From the NCBI RefSeq assembly GCF_000720175.1, contig NZ_JOIX01000074.1, positions 1 through 64,000 of the forward strand: 64,000 nucleotides of DNA. Direction: 5' to 3'. Shown one piece after another: positions 18,719 through 27,627 of this stretch. The stretch comes from Streptomyces sp. NRRL S-337 (GTDB taxonomy: Bacteria; Actinomycetota; Actinomycetes; Streptomycetales; Streptomycetaceae). Every line of letters begins with the position of its first letter. Within the stretch, counting starts at the first letter, position 1. The position numbers were made by a program, and so were the translations under genes. The notes beneath the pieces are model-generated. The model was not told the DNA's origin. It did not search any database and saw nothing but the letters and a program-made list of their open reading frames with translations.

Positions 18719-18787
18719 GGCCGGCACCCTGCGGCCCGTCGTTCCCGGCGGCGAATAAATGGGACGACGCCTCCGTGCGCCCGCTGT

Positions 18788-18793
18788 TAGCTT
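18788..18793 (+). promoter_or_regulatory. -10 element, leaderless start
   Basis: TAGCTT ends 9 nt before the ATG at 18802, which has no Shine-Dalgarno sequence. Confidence 0.4.
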
Positions 18794-18801
18794 CGGGCGT
18801 T

Positions 18802-19302
18802 ATGGACCCCGTAGGTGAAAAAGCGATACGTGCCTCCTTTGTGAACTGCTCGAAGGGGGAGGCGAGCCGGATCAATCTGCCGGTGGGGCTGGCCGGACTG
18901 CCGTGGCAGGATCTGGACTTCCTGGGGTGGCGGGATCCCGGGGCGCCGGACCGGAGTTATCTGGTGGCGCCGCGCGGCGAGGGGCTCATCGGCGTCACTC
19001 TCAGGGTTCCGCAGGGCGTGCGGCGGAGTTTCACCAAGACGACGGTGTGCTCGGTGTGTGTGACCGGCCATCCGGGATCCGGTGTCAGTCTCCTCGCGGC
19101 GCGCCGGGCGGGAGCCGCCGGGCGGCAGGGAAACACCGTCGGCACGTACCTCTGCGCCGACCTCGCATGCTCCCTCTACGTACGCGGACGCAAGCGGTCC
19201 CAGCTCGCCGGGCGGCACGAGGAGACGCTGCCGCTGGAGGCGCGCATCGAGCGCACGGTGCGCAACCTGGACGAGTTTCTCGACAAGGTGGTTGACGGCT
19301 GA
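18802..19302 (+). CDS. FBP-domain (FusB-like) treble-clef zinc protein
   Basis: The 166-residue protein resembles the FBP/FusB family (PF07299), whose known members bind elongation factor G and rescue stalled ribosomes from fusidic acid. Zinc ligands are visible in CSVCVTGH and YLCADLACSLYVRGRK, giving the four-Cys treble clef. The N-terminal half is helical with WQDLDFLGWRDP. Whether this actinobacterial copy gives fusidic acid tolerance is unknown. The gene is monocistronic and starts leaderless. Confidence 0.75.
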   Translation: MDPVGEKAIRASFVNCSKGEASRINLPVGLAGLPWQDLDFLGWRDPGAPDRSYLVAPRGEGLIGVTLRVPQGVRRSFTKTTVCSVCVTGHPGSGVSLLAARRAGAAGRQGNTVGTYLCADLACSLYVRGRKRSQLAGRHEETLPLEARIERTVRNLDEFLDKVVDG

Positions 19303-19330
19303 GCCGGGGGTGGGCGAGGGCGTGTGAGGA

Positions 19331-19400
19331 AGTGCCCTCGCAGGCCCTCGCAGGCCCTCGCAGGCCCTCGCGCACGCCCTCACACGCCCTCGTACGTCCT
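19331..19400 (+). repeat. 10-bp tandem repeats
   Basis: CAGGCCCTCG occurs exactly three times at 19341-19370, with degenerate units before (19331) and after (to 19400). The array lies in the gap between convergent genes, 9 nt beyond the hydrolase stop codon. Confidence 0.85.
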
Positions 19401-19409
19401 CGCCACCCG

Positions 19410-20654
19410 TCACGGGTTCTGGAACAGGACCTCCGGGTTGGCCGCGGACGGGCCGTTCAGCAGCGGGCGCGGGAGGCCGCGCAGGTGCTGGTCGAAGAAG
19501 GCGGTGACGTAGTCGCGGGTGATCTCCCCGGAGCGCTTGCCGGGGAGCGGGGCGGTGGGGTCGGAGACGCCGAGCTGGCCGCCCAGGACCGGGAGGTCGA
19601 TGAAGGTGAAGTGTCCGGCGTCGCGGACCGTGAGCCAGCGCTTCCAGCCGTCCAGCCGCCGCCAGTCGCGCAGCCAGGTGGTGTCCTGATCCTGCGGCGC
19701 ATGGCCGTTGAGCGCGCCGAGCATCAGGAACGGGCGGCCGCCGAGCCCGGCGCGGGGGACGGGCGCGAAGAACGTGCCGTCCATGTTGATGCCGGCTCGG
19801 ATACGGGGGTCGGCCGCCATGGCGGCCGCGGCGCCGTTGCCGCCGATGGAGTGGCCGGCGACGCCGATCCGCCGGGTGTCGATCACGGCGGAGTAGCGCC
19901 AGGCGGTCCGCTTCCCGTGACCACCCGGCCTCGTCAGGGCGTCGAGGACGAAGCGGATGTCGGCGGCGCGGCCGGTGGCGACCTTGGCCATCAGCCGCTT
20001 CTGCGCGTCCTCGGGCGCCTTCCCGACCGTGTCGCAGGCGACGCAGGTGAGGGTGCGGCCGCCGGGGAAGGCCGTGCCGAAGGACTCGTAGGCATGGTCG
20101 AGGAGGGCGACGACGTAGCCGTGCGAGGCGAGTTCCTCGGAGAGGAGCGAGAGCGTGGCGCGGTTGAGGGAGAAGCCGGGGGAGAGCACCACCAGCGGAT
20201 GGGTGCCGGGGGCCGGCCGGGCGTCGGTGCGGGCATGGGTACGGGTGGCGGCGAGCGCCTCGGCCGGCAGGACGTCGGCGCGGCGGATGCCCTGGAGGAG
20301 GAGCTGCGCCTCCTTGGTGCTCAGATACGCGGCGCGGTGGTGGCCGGTGCCCGGGCGGGCCGGGTAGTACACCGAGGACATCAGCTCCCGTGCGCCCGCG
20401 GAGGGCACCCAGGGGTCCCGGCGCTGCTTGTCGGTGAGGTGCAGGGTGTCGCGTCCGACGGCGTAGGGGCCGGTGGGGCGCGGAAGGTGCAGGGTGGCGG
20501 CCGCCGCGGGAGCCGGGGCGGCGGCCGGCGCCGCCCGGTCCGCGTGGGGGGCGGCGAGGGCGGCACCGGCGAGCGGGAGCGGCAGCGTGGTGGCGAGGGC
20601 CAACGCCACCGCGCCGCGGCGGAGTTGGTCGCGGACGTGCTTCAAACGGTTCAT
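19410..20654 (-). CDS. Secreted alpha/beta hydrolase, PAF-acetylhydrolase-like lipase
   Basis: The 414-residue protein starts with a signal peptide (ALALATTLPLPLAGAALA). It carries the alpha/beta hydrolase nucleophile elbow GHSIGGNG, an oxyanion-type segment (LVVLSPGFSLNRAT), a catalytic Asp candidate in GINMDGTFF and a late His in RDAGHFTFIDL. It resembles platelet-activating factor acetylhydrolase isoform II-type lipases (PF03403) found secreted in Streptomyces. It probably cleaves short-chain esters; the natural substrate is unknown. The start is the ATG before RLKHVRDQLRRG. Confidence 0.85.
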   Translation of the reverse strand: MNRLKHVRDQLRRGAVALALATTLPLPLAGAALAAPHADRAAPAAAPAPAAAATLHLPRPTGPYAVGRDTLHLTDKQRRDPWVPSAGARELMSSVYYPARPGTGHHRAAYLSTKEAQLLLQGIRRADVLPAEALAATRTHARTDARPAPGTHPLVVLSPGFSLNRATLSLLSEELASHGYVVALLDHAYESFGTAFPGGRTLTCVACDTVGKAPEDAQKRLMAKVATGRAADIRFVLDALTRPGGHGKRTAWRYSAVIDTRRIGVAGHSIGGNGAAAAMAADPRIRAGINMDGTFFAPVPRAGLGGRPFLMLGALNGHAPQDQDTTWLRDWRRLDGWKRWLTVRDAGHFTFIDLPVLGGQLGVSDPTAPLPGKRSGEITRDYVTAFFDQHLRGLPRPLLNGPSAANPEVLFQNP

Positions 20655-20740
20655 GGAGCCCGAGCGTAAGCAGGGCGGTGCGCGGACGGTACTGACGAAC
20701 GTCAGGGGTCCACGGATGCGCTCGCGGGTACCGGACCGCC

Positions 20741-20794
20741 GCCTCACGGCCCGTGCCTGGCTCACAGTCCGTGCTTGGCTCACAGTCCGTGCTT
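20741..20794 (-). repeat. 18-bp tandem repeats spanning a stop codon
   Basis: GGCTCACAGTCCGTGCTT occurs exactly at 20759-20776 and 20777-20794, with a diverged unit (14 of 18) at 20741-20758. Eighteen bp is six codons, so the last codons and stop (KHGL then TGA) are repeated in frame and give three successive in-frame stop codons. Confidence 0.9.
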
Positions 20795-21592
20795 GGCCAG
20801 GAAGGTATGGATCAACTCCTGCCACTCCGCCGGCCGTTCGACCATCGGGAGGTGGCCGGTGGCGATCTCGGCGTACTCGGCGCCGGGGATGTGGTCGGCC
20901 AGATAACGGGAGTGGGACGGGTGCAGCAGGGTGTCCAGGGTGGTGGCGATGACCAGGGTGGGCACGGTGATGGCGGGCAGGTCGGCGGTGGTGTCCAGGG
21001 CCCGTACCAGCGCGGCCTGTTCGGCGGAACCGGCGGGCGGCAGGGACGGGTCGGGGTCCAGGAGGGCCGCGCGTTCGGCGGGGGAGAGGGCGTTGAAGGC
21101 CTCCGGGGCCAGGCCGGCCAGGGCCCGCGCCTGGGCGAAGCTGACGTGATCCCCGCACTCCAGGAGGCGCAGCCACAGGTCGAGCCAGACCGTGGTGCGG
21201 GCGTCCGCCTTGGCGAGGCCGGCGGTCAGGAGCAGTCCGCGGACCCGCTCGGGGTGCCGGGCCGCGGCCCGTACGGACACCGCGGTGCCCATGGAGTAGC
21301 CGATCAGGGTGAAGGTGTCCATACCGGCCTCGGTGGCCTCGGCGACCAGGGCGTCGGCCAGGGCGTCCAGCTCCAACGGGCCGGTGGCGCGCGGGGTGTT
21401 GCCCGAGCCGGGGTAGTCGGGGGCCACGACGTGGTGGCCGGTGGCGGTCAGGCTCGGGATGAGGTCGCCGTAGTTGCCCTCGACGCTGCCGGTCGCGCCG
21501 TGGGCCAGCAGGATGCCGGGCCCGGCGGGGTCACCGGCGACGGTGGTGGACAGCTTCGGAAGGGTGGTCGCGAATGCGGGAATCTGCGTCAT
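20780..21592 (-). CDS. Alpha/beta fold hydrolase
   Basis: The 270-residue cytoplasmic hydrolase (PF12697/PF00561) has LLAHGATGSVEGNYG near the N-terminus, the nucleophile elbow GYSMGTA at about residue 95, an Asp in TTLDTLLHP and the catalytic His in TGHLPMVERP. The role is unknown: ester or C-C hydrolase. The start at 21592 (MTQIPAF) was chosen because a -10-like CAACCT lies 7 nt upstream, implying a leaderless message. Divergent to a MerR regulator with a palindrome in the promoter spacer, so it is the likely target of that regulator. Confidence 0.85.
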   Translation of the reverse strand: MTQIPAFATTLPKLSTTVAGDPAGPGILLAHGATGSVEGNYGDLIPSLTATGHHVVAPDYPGSGNTPRATGPLELDALADALVAEATEAGMDTFTLIGYSMGTAVSVRAAARHPERVRGLLLTAGLAKADARTTVWLDLWLRLLECGDHVSFAQARALAGLAPEAFNALSPAERAALLDPDPSLPPAGSAEQAALVRALDTTADLPAITVPTLVIATTLDTLLHPSHSRYLADHIPGAEYAEIATGHLPMVERPAEWQELIHTFLAKHGL

Positions 21593-21599
21593 GCGGAAG

Positions 21600-21631
21600 A
21601 GGTTGCAGTGTGACACCGGTGTCAAGGTCAA
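21600..21631 (-). promoter_or_regulatory. MerR-type promoter and operator
   Basis: Read on the minus strand: TTGACC (21631-21626), a 20-nt spacer and CAACCT (21605-21600). The spacer contains the perfect 14-bp palindrome TGACACCGGTGTCA (21611-21624). A long spacer with a dyad is the signature of promoters that MerR proteins activate by twisting DNA. Confidence 0.65.
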
Positions 21632-21681
21632 GTCGGTGCCGGGCCGGTCCCGTTCGGCCCCGGTGCCGGAAGGGGAAGCGG

Positions 21682-22080
21682 ATGCGGATCGGGGAGCTGG
21701 CGCGGCGTACGGGAGTCAGTGCGCGGGTGCTGCGCTACTACGAGCAGCAGGGGTTGCTGAGTGCCGAGAGGGATGCCAACGGCTATCGGCGCTATCGGGG
21801 TGAGGAGGCGGTGGAGGCCGTACGGAAAGTGCGGGAGCTGCTTGCCGCGGGGCTGAACACCGATGAGATCCGGGGGCTGCTGCCCTGCGCCCAAGGCGGT
21901 GGGGGCCTCACCCCGTGCGCGCTCTCGGCCGGAATCGTGGAGCGGCGGATGGCCCAACTGGACTCGGAAATGGCCGAGTTGACGCGTAGGCGGGCGGCCC
22001 TGGGGGCGTATGCGCAGGTCATGCGGAAGCGCCGGGAGGAGGACGCGGCACTGGCGACGATGGCCCTGCGCTCGGCCTGA
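21682..22080 (+). CDS. MerR family transcriptional regulator
   Basis: The 132-residue regulator has the winged-helix start MRIGELARRTGVSARVLRYYEQQGLL, then RRYRGEEAVEAVRKVRELLAAGLNTDEIRGLLPC. A coiled coil follows (RRMAQLDSEMAELTRRRAALGAYAQVM). Two Cys in the linker (LLPCAQGG, TPCALS) could sense metal or thiol stress, but this is common in MerR proteins that do not. It is divergent from the alpha/beta hydrolase and probably acts at the palindrome between them. ATG 21682 follows AAGGGGAAG. Confidence 0.9.
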   Translation: MRIGELARRTGVSARVLRYYEQQGLLSAERDANGYRRYRGEEAVEAVRKVRELLAAGLNTDEIRGLLPCAQGGGGLTPCALSAGIVERRMAQLDSEMAELTRRRAALGAYAQVMRKRREEDAALATMALRSA

Positions 22081-22952
22081 CGGGCCCGGGCGCCCGCCCC
22101 CGAAGAAGGCCGTAAAGCTTCTTGCGTTCTTTCCGCTTCTTCTTGCGCTTTCCGCTTGCCATGACCCGCCCGTCCGGCCGATCCTCGTGTGCACGCCGTT
22201 CGGGGGAGCGGTGGGAAGCAGGGGGCTGCTGTGTTACGAGTGCACTTCACCGGGCAGGACTTGGCGCGTACGAGGGTGGCGGAGGGCGCCGACCCGCTCT
22301 GGGAGACCGCGCTGAGCCTGCAGATCCTGCGGGAGGACCGCGGTGAGCCGGCGCTGGCCGCCTGGCGGCAGCACGCGGTGCGGCACGGCCCCGGGCCGCT
22401 GCGGACCCTGTTCCCGCTGGTGCCGCTGCGCGGCTACTTCCCGGACTTCCTCACGCCCTACGCGGCCCTGGAGGGCGTCGAACCGGGGCTGGAGGCGGTG
22501 ATGCGCACCCCGCGCGCGCGGCTGCGCGCCGAGGTGGCGCTGCTGGCCGGGCACCGGGCGCTGCCGGGCGAGGCGCGCGGGATCGGGGAGGGCGAACCGG
22601 CCGCGCTGCGCCAACTGGCGCGCAGCCTGCGGACGTACCACCACCTGGCGGTCGCACCGGCCTGGCCGCGGATCGCCGGGCGGGTGGGCGCGGACCGGGC
22701 TTTGCGGGCGCACGCCCTGGCGCAGTCCGGGGCGGAGGCGATGCTGCGGACGTTCGGGCCGGCGATGCGCTGGCGGCCGCCGGTGCTGGAGGTGGCGTAC
22801 CCGGTGGAGCGGGAGCTGTTCCTCCAGGGGCGTGGGCTGGTGTTCGTGCCCTCGTACTTCTGCCGGGGCGTGCCCATCGCGCTGGTGGACGACGCGCTGC
22901 CGCCGGTGCTGGTGTACCCGGCGGCGGAGCCGGAGGCGGCCGGGAATGCCGA

Positions 22953-22988
22953 AGGGCCCCGCTCCCGTGCGTACGGGGGCGGGGCCCT
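22953..22988 (-). terminator. sdhCDAB terminator, distal
   Basis: AGGGCCCCGCTCCCGT (22953-22968) and ACGGGGGCGGGGCCCT (22973-22988) pair at 15 of 16 positions (the other is G-T) around a GCGT loop. It lies about 70 nt past the sdhB stop. Confidence 0.8.
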
Positions 22989-23000
22989 CGGGGATGTTCC

Positions 23001-23028
23001 GGCCCCGGCCGGCGTCCGGGCCGGGGCC
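23001..23028 (-). terminator. sdhCDAB terminator, proximal
   Basis: GGCCCCGGCC (23001-23010) pairs with GGCCGGGGCC (23019-23028), about 28 nt past the sdhB stop codon. Confidence 0.6.
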
Positions 23029-23055
23029 CGGGCCGCCGTCCGGCGCTGAACGGTG

Positions 23056-23832
23056 CTAGAAGCGCCGGGTGATCAGCGCCCGCTTGACCTCCTGGATGGC
23101 CTTGGTGACCTCGATGCCGCGCGGGCAGGCCTCGGAGCAGTTGAACGTCGTCCGGCAGCGCCAGACGCCGTCCTTGTCGTTGAGGATCTCCAGGCGCTGC
23201 TCGCCGCCCTCGTCGCGCGAGTCGAAGATGAAGCGGTGCGCGTTGACGATCGCCGCCGGGCCGAAGTACTGGCCGTCGTTCCAGAACACCGGGCACGAGG
23301 ACGTGCAGGCGGCGCACAGGATGCACTTGGTGGTGTCGTCGAAGCGCTCGCGGTCCTCGGCGGACTGCCGGCGCTCACGGGTCGGCTCGTTGCCGGTCGT
23401 GATCAGGAACGGCATCACGTCGCGGTACGCCTGGAAGAAGGGCTCCATGTCGACGACAAGGTCCTTCATCACGGTCAGGCCCTTTATGGCCTCGACGGTG
23501 ATCGGCTTCTCCGGGTTGATGTCCTTGATCAGCGTCTTGCAGGCAAGCCGGTTGCGGCCGTTGATCCGCATGGCGTCCGAGCCGCAGATGCCGTGGGCGC
23601 AGGAGCGGCGGAAGGTCAGCGAACCGTCCAGCTCCCACTTGATCTTGTGGAGGGCGTCCAGGACGCGCTCCTTGGGGTCGATCTCCAGCTGGAAGTCCTG
23701 CCAGCTGGCCTCCTCGGAGACCTCCGGGTTGAACCGGCGGATCCGGAAGGTGACCGTGATGTAGGGGGAGTCGGCGAAACCGGGCTCGGGCGCGCCGGCC
23801 TCGTCCGCCTTTTCCAGGGTCGGGGTTGCCAT
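23056..23832 (-). CDS. sdhB: Succinate dehydrogenase iron-sulfur subunit
   Basis: The 258-residue protein carries electrons from the flavin to the quinone site. Three cluster sites are visible: [2Fe-2S] ligands in SCAHGICGSDAM with the following LACKTL, [4Fe-4S] in CILCAACTSSCP, and [3Fe-4S] in CSEACPRGIEV. The length is usual. Its ATG overlaps the sdhA stop by 1 nt (TGATG), so translation is coupled. It is the last gene of the sdhCDAB operon, with two hairpin terminators downstream. Confidence 0.97.
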   Translation of the reverse strand: MATPTLEKADEAGAPEPGFADSPYITVTFRIRRFNPEVSEEASWQDFQLEIDPKERVLDALHKIKWELDGSLTFRRSCAHGICGSDAMRINGRNRLACKTLIKDINPEKPITVEAIKGLTVMKDLVVDMEPFFQAYRDVMPFLITTGNEPTRERRQSAEDRERFDDTTKCILCAACTSSCPVFWNDGQYFGPAAIVNAHRFIFDSRDEGGEQRLEILNDKDGVWRCRTTFNCSEACPRGIEVTKAIQEVKRALITRRF

Positions 23833-25586
23833 CAGTACTTACGCTCCATCGGCTGGTAGCGGGTCTGCACGACCGGCTTGTAGTCGAGACGGATCGACTC
23901 GGTGCCGTCGTCGCCCACCTCGCGGTACGCCATGGTGTGCCGCATGAAGTTGACGTCGTCGCGGTTGGGGTAGTCCTCGCGGTAGTGACCGCCGCGGGAC
24001 TCCTTGCGGGCCAGTGCGGACACGGCCATGACCTCGGCCAGGTCGAGCAGGTTGCCCAGCTCGATGGCCTCCAGCAGGTCGGTGTTGAACCGCTTGCCCT
24101 TGTCCTGGATGGACACGTTCAGGTACCGCTCGCGCAGCTCGCCGATCTTCTCGACCGCGGTCTTGATCGTCTGCTCGGTGCGGAACACCATCACGTTGGC
24201 GTCCATGGTCTCCTGCAGCTCCTTGCGGATCTCGGTGACCCGCTCGCTGCCGGTGGCGTTGCGCAGCCGCTCGACCTGCTCCTCGACCAGCTTCGCCGGG
24301 TCCTCGGGGAGCTCGACGAAGTCGGCGGTGGCCGAGTACTCCGCCGCCGCGATGCCGGCCCGGCGGCCGAAGACGTTGATGTCCAGCAGCGAGTTGGTGC
24401 CCAGACGGTTGGCGCCGTGCACGGAGACGCAGGCCACCTCGCCGGCCGCGTACAGGCCGGGGACGACGGTGGTGTTGTCGCTGAGGACCTCACCCTCGAC
24501 GTTGGTCGGGATGCCGCCCATGGCGTAGTGCGCGGTCGGCTGGATCGGGATCGGGTCCGTGTAGGGCTCGATGCCGAGGTACGTCCGCGCGAACTCGGTG
24601 ATGTCCGGGAGCTTGGCGTCCAGCTGCTCCGGCGGAAGGTGCGTCAGGTCGAGGTAGACGTGGTCGCCCTCGGGACCGCAGCCCCGGCCCTCGCGGATCT
24701 CGGTGTAGATGGAGCGCGAGACGACATCGCGGGACGCGAGGTCCTTCATGACCGGCGCGTACTTCTCCATGAAGCGCTCGCCGTCCTTGTTGCGGAGGAT
24801 GCCGCCCTCACCGCGGGCGCCCTCCGTCAGCAGGATGCCCATGCGCCAGATGCCGGTCGGGTGGAACTGGAAGAACTCCATGTCCTCCAGCGGCAGCCCG
24901 CGGCGGTAGACGGCGGCCTGGCCGTCACCGGTCAGGGTGTGCGCGTTGGACGTCACCTTGAAGAACTTGCCGCAGCCGCCGGAGGCGTAGATGACGGCCT
25001 TCGCCTGGAAGACGTGGATCTCGCCGGTGGCGAGCTCGTAGGCCACCACACCGGCCGACTTCTTGACGCCGTCGACCTCGGTGATCAGCTGGTCCAGGAC
25101 GTAGAACTCGTTGAAGAACTCCACGCCCTCCTTGACGCAGTTCTGGTACAGCGTCTGGAGGATCATGTGGCCGGTGCGGTCGGCCGCGTAGCAGGACCGG
25201 CGGACCGGGGCCTCACCGTGGTTGCGGGAGTGACCCCCGAAGCGGCGCTGGTCGATCGTGCCGTCCGGCGTGCGGTTGAACGGCAGGCCCATCTTCTCCA
25301 GGTCGAGGACCGAGTCGATGGCCTCCTTCGCCAGGATCTCGGCGGCGTCCTGGTCGACCAGGTAGTCACCGCCCTTGACCGTGTCGAAGGTGTGCCACTC
25401 CCAGTTGTCCTCCTCGACGTTCGCGAGGGCGGCGGCCATACCGCCCTGGGCGGCGCCGGTGTGGGAGCGGGTCGGGTAGAGCTTCGTCAGGACCGCGGTG
25501 CGGCTGCGCTTGGTCGCCTCGATGGCGGCGCGCATGCCCGCGCCGCCGGCGCCGACGATGACGGTGTCGTACTTGTGGATCTTCAT
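23832..25586 (-). CDS. sdhA: Succinate dehydrogenase flavoprotein subunit
   Basis: The 584-residue subunit oxidises succinate to fumarate in the TCA cycle. The FAD dinucleotide fold [13 protein letters not shown] is at the N-terminus. The covalent FAD histidine lies in [12 protein letters not shown]. The active site region includes [12 protein letters not shown] and the Arg-containing [11 protein letters not shown], and HAMGG-type [10 protein letters not shown] follows. Start chosen at the ATG before [10 protein letters not shown]; the frame is open further up but overlaps sdhD. Sits 20 nt after sdhD. Confidence 0.97.
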   Translation of the reverse strand: MKIHKYDTVIVGAGGAGMRAAIEATKRSRTAVLTKLYPTRSHTGAAQGGMAAALANVEEDNWEWHTFDTVKGGDYLVDQDAAEILAKEAIDSVLDLEKMGLPFNRTPDGTIDQRRFGGHSRNHGEAPVRRSCYAADRTGHMILQTLYQNCVKEGVEFFNEFYVLDQLITEVDGVKKSAGVVAYELATGEIHVFQAKAVIYASGGCGKFFKVTSNAHTLTGDGQAAVYRRGLPLEDMEFFQFHPTGIWRMGILLTEGARGEGGILRNKDGERFMEKYAPVMKDLASRDVVSRSIYTEIREGRGCGPEGDHVYLDLTHLPPEQLDAKLPDITEFARTYLGIEPYTDPIPIQPTAHYAMGGIPTNVEGEVLSDNTTVVPGLYAAGEVACVSVHGANRLGTNSLLDINVFGRRAGIAAAEYSATADFVELPEDPAKLVEEQVERLRNATGSERVTEIRKELQETMDANVMVFRTEQTIKTAVEKIGELRERYLNVSIQDKGKRFNTDLLEAIELGNLLDLAEVMAVSALARKESRGGHYREDYPNRDDVNFMRHTMAYREVGDDGTESIRLDYKPVVQTRYQPMERKY

Positions 25587-25606
25587 GGTTCCAGTCAGCC
25601 CCGGCT

Positions 25607-26083
25607 TCAGGAGATGTTCGGGTCGAAGGTGAAGATCACCAGCGTGCCCAGAAGGACGGTGAACACCGTCGCGGTGTACAGCAGCATCTTCAGCCAGAAG
25701 CGGGTGTTGTCCCGCTGCGCGTAGTCGTTGATGACGGTGCGCAGGCCGTTGGCGCCGTGCAGCATGGCCAGCCACAGCATCAACAGGTCCCAGACCTGCC
25801 AGAACGGCGAGGCCCAGCGGCCGGCGACGAAGGCGAAGCCGATCTTGGAGACACCGCCGTCGAGCACGAGCTGGATCAGCAGGTGGCCCAGGACCAGGAC
25901 GACCAGCACGATGCCGGACAGCCGCATGAACAGCCAGGCCTGCATCTCGAAGTTGCCCCGGGAGGCGCGGCCGGTCTTCTTGGTGCGCTTGCGCGGTGCC
26001 TCGATGACCGGAGCCGGGTTGTCCACGTCGTAGAGGCGGACGTCGTTCGCGGTGGCGCCTGCGGAAGTGGTTTCAGCGGACAT
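25607..26083 (-). CDS. sdhD: Succinate dehydrogenase hydrophobic membrane anchor subunit
   Basis: The 158-residue subunit has three membrane helices: [20 protein letters not shown] near residues 52-71, [18 protein letters not shown] near 98-115, and [21 protein letters not shown] near 130-150. Histidines in VLGHLL and MLHGANG are candidates for haem b ligation. With SdhC it anchors the enzyme and forms the quinone site. It starts 6 nt after sdhC. A charged 50-residue N-terminal extension precedes the first helix, as usual in Streptomyces. Confidence 0.93.
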   Translation of the reverse strand: MSAETTSAGATANDVRLYDVDNPAPVIEAPRKRTKKTGRASRGNFEMQAWLFMRLSGIVLVVLVLGHLLIQLVLDGGVSKIGFAFVAGRWASPFWQVWDLLMLWLAMLHGANGLRTVINDYAQRDNTRFWLKMLLYTATVFTVLLGTLVIFTFDPNIS

Positions 26084-26089
26084 CTCGCG

Positions 26090-26470
26090 TCAGCTCCCGA
26101 ACAGCGTGCGCAGGGTGTGCTGCAGCACGGGGTAGAAGGCACCGGCCATCAGCACGACCCAGACGCCCACGACGGTCCACAGCATCTGCTTCTGGTACTT
26201 CGGGCCCTTCGACCAGAAGTCGACCAGGACGACCCGCAGGCCGTTGAGCGCGTGGAAGAGGATGGCGGCCACCAGGCCGTACTCCATCACATTGACGATC
26301 GGCGTCTTGTAGGTCGCGACGACGTTGTCGTAGGCGTCGGGGGAGACGCGTACGAGAGCGGTGTCGAGGACGTGTACGAACAGGAAGAAGAAGATGAGGA
26401 CGCCGGTGACTCGGTGAGCCACCCAGGACCACATGCCTTCCCGGCCGCGGTACAGCGTTCCAGCCGGCAC
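26090..26470 (-). CDS. sdhC: Succinate dehydrogenase cytochrome b556 subunit
   Basis: The 126-residue first gene of the operon has the family signature GTLYRGREGMWSWVAHRVTG. Three membrane helices follow: LIFFFLFVHVLDTALV, YGLVAAILFHALNGLRVVLV and WTVVGVWVVLMAGAFYPVL. The histidine in LFHALNGLR is the expected haem ligand. The GTG start follows GGAGGG. The 243 bp before it, up to the ureide decarboxylase, must hold the operon promoter, but no clear hexamers were identified. Confidence 0.94.
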   Translation of the reverse strand: MPAGTLYRGREGMWSWVAHRVTGVLIFFFLFVHVLDTALVRVSPDAYDNVVATYKTPIVNVMEYGLVAAILFHALNGLRVVLVDFWSKGPKYQKQMLWTVVGVWVVLMAGAFYPVLQHTLRTLFGS

Positions 26471-26713
26471 GGAAAAACCCTCCGGGAGCGGGGATTGGGG
26501 CGCCAGCCGGCTTCTCTGTCGGTCGGGCCCGGCCGGGTACGGTCCACCGGCCGCTCGTCATCGTATCGACGAGTTGTCGGTTCCTCGCGCGGGGGTCCTT
26601 AGGTGTGATCAAACAGGCACCAACGGGCTATCACACAAGGACGAACCTGGACTTCGCAGGGCATACGGCGTGATTGCTGCGAGCTCGGGCCCGCGCCGCG
26701 GCGGGCGCCGGCC

Positions 26714-27217
26714 TCAGGTCGCGAGGCGGCGCAGCCGGCCGTGGACCACCCGCCGGAGCTGCTCGGTGGTGACCGACCGCTCCTCGTCCGGGCCGTTGCC
26801 CAGCCGCATGCGGATGCCGAACAGGATCTGGTCGAGCGCCTCCTCCTCCCGGCAGCCGTCGAGGCAGATCACGAACGCATGACGGAAGCGCTGCTCGTAT
26901 GCGGCGTATGCGGCATTCAGGGCGGTACGGGCGGCCGGTGCGCCGGGCCCATGGGTGCCGGCCGGGGGCCGCGGCGGGGACTCGGCGGCGAGCGCCTCGT
27001 CCAGACCGGCCACCGGGAGGCCGGCGAAGGCCCGGTCGGCGGCGGCGAGCAGGGCCTCCGGATCCGGGTACGGGCGCCGGTCGGCGAGCTGCCCGGCCCA
27101 TTCGCGGCTGCCGCAGCAGTGCAGCAGCGCGGCCAGGGCGCCGTCCGGGTCCAGGGCGTTGAGGCGGCGCAGCCCCGTGCCGTCGGGGCGGGGTCGCGGC
27201 AGGGCGGCGGAGGGCAC
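26714..27217 (-). CDS. OHCU (2-oxo-4-hydroxy-4-carboxy-5-ureidoimidazoline) decarboxylase
   Basis: About 167 residues. It decarboxylates OHCU to S-allantoin in urate breakdown. Family signatures: LNALDPDGALAALLHCCGSREWA at the N-terminus, where the usual active-site region sits, and ALNAAYAAYEQRFRHAFVIC. No other urate genes are adjacent. The start is uncertain: GTG 27217 gives the normal family length but lacks a clear ribosome site, and the frame stays open to 27589 through low-complexity sequence. Transcribed away from the hexosaminidase gene. Confidence 0.75.
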   Translation of the reverse strand: MPSAALPRPRPDGTGLRRLNALDPDGALAALLHCCGSREWAGQLADRRPYPDPEALLAAADRAFAGLPVAGLDEALAAESPPRPPAGTHGPGAPAARTALNAAYAAYEQRFRHAFVICLDGCREEEALDQILFGIRMRLGNGPDEERSVTTEQLRRVVHGRLRRLAT

Positions 27218-27627
27218 CTGGGAGGGTATGCCGCACCGCGCGGGCTGGGGGCGCAGCGTCGGCCGGGCGGCCGGGGTGTCACCGGACAGCGTGGGCTCCT
27301 CGGACGGATGCGATCGGAACGGTTCGACAGGTGCGGGGCGGGCGACTGACGGAAGCTGAGGGAAGCGGACCGACGCCGGGACGCGGAACGAAGCGGCGAC
27401 GGGTGTGGCGGTGGTGCGTCGAACACGACACCCCGGCGGTATCCGGCGGTTCCAGGAGAGCCCTGGGAAAGGGGTGACGAACGAGAACGCCACGCTAACG
27501 ACGCCTGTCGACAGCTGTCCGACGGATGCGCGAATTTCACCCGGAGGAGAGAGTTCCCGCGCATCCGGTGGACGACCGGCCCCGCACACCTGGCAATGCC
27601 TTCGCCCCGAAAAGTGAGGATTGCACG
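27218..27627. other. Divergent intergenic region
   Basis: About 410 bp between the divergent OHCU decarboxylase and hexosaminidase genes, if the short start of the former is right. It contains a CTGTCGACAG palindrome (27506-27515). No DasR-type site (TGGTCTAGACCA-like) was found, although the hexosaminidase would be a likely chitin/GlcNAc regulon member. Confidence 0.5.

Larger units (their letters stand above)
22231..23049 (+). pseudogene. ArsR-like regulator lacking its C-terminal DNA-binding domain
   Basis: The N-terminal roughly 230 residues look like a Streptomyces ArsR/SmtB-related regulator: MLRVHFTGQDLARTRVAEGADPLWETALSLQ, YFPDFLTP, and LFLQGRGLVFVPSYFCRGVPIALVDDALPPVLVYP. In relatives as I know them this block is followed by a winged helix-turn-helix of about 80 residues. 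Here the sequence instead runs into low-complexity Ala/Gly/Arg, encoded by the two sdhB terminator hairpins, and stops 6 nt before the sdhB stop codon. The gene is therefore 3' truncated by a fusion with the sdh end, and probably no longer binds DNA. The GTG start follows GCAGGGGG. Confidence 0.6.
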
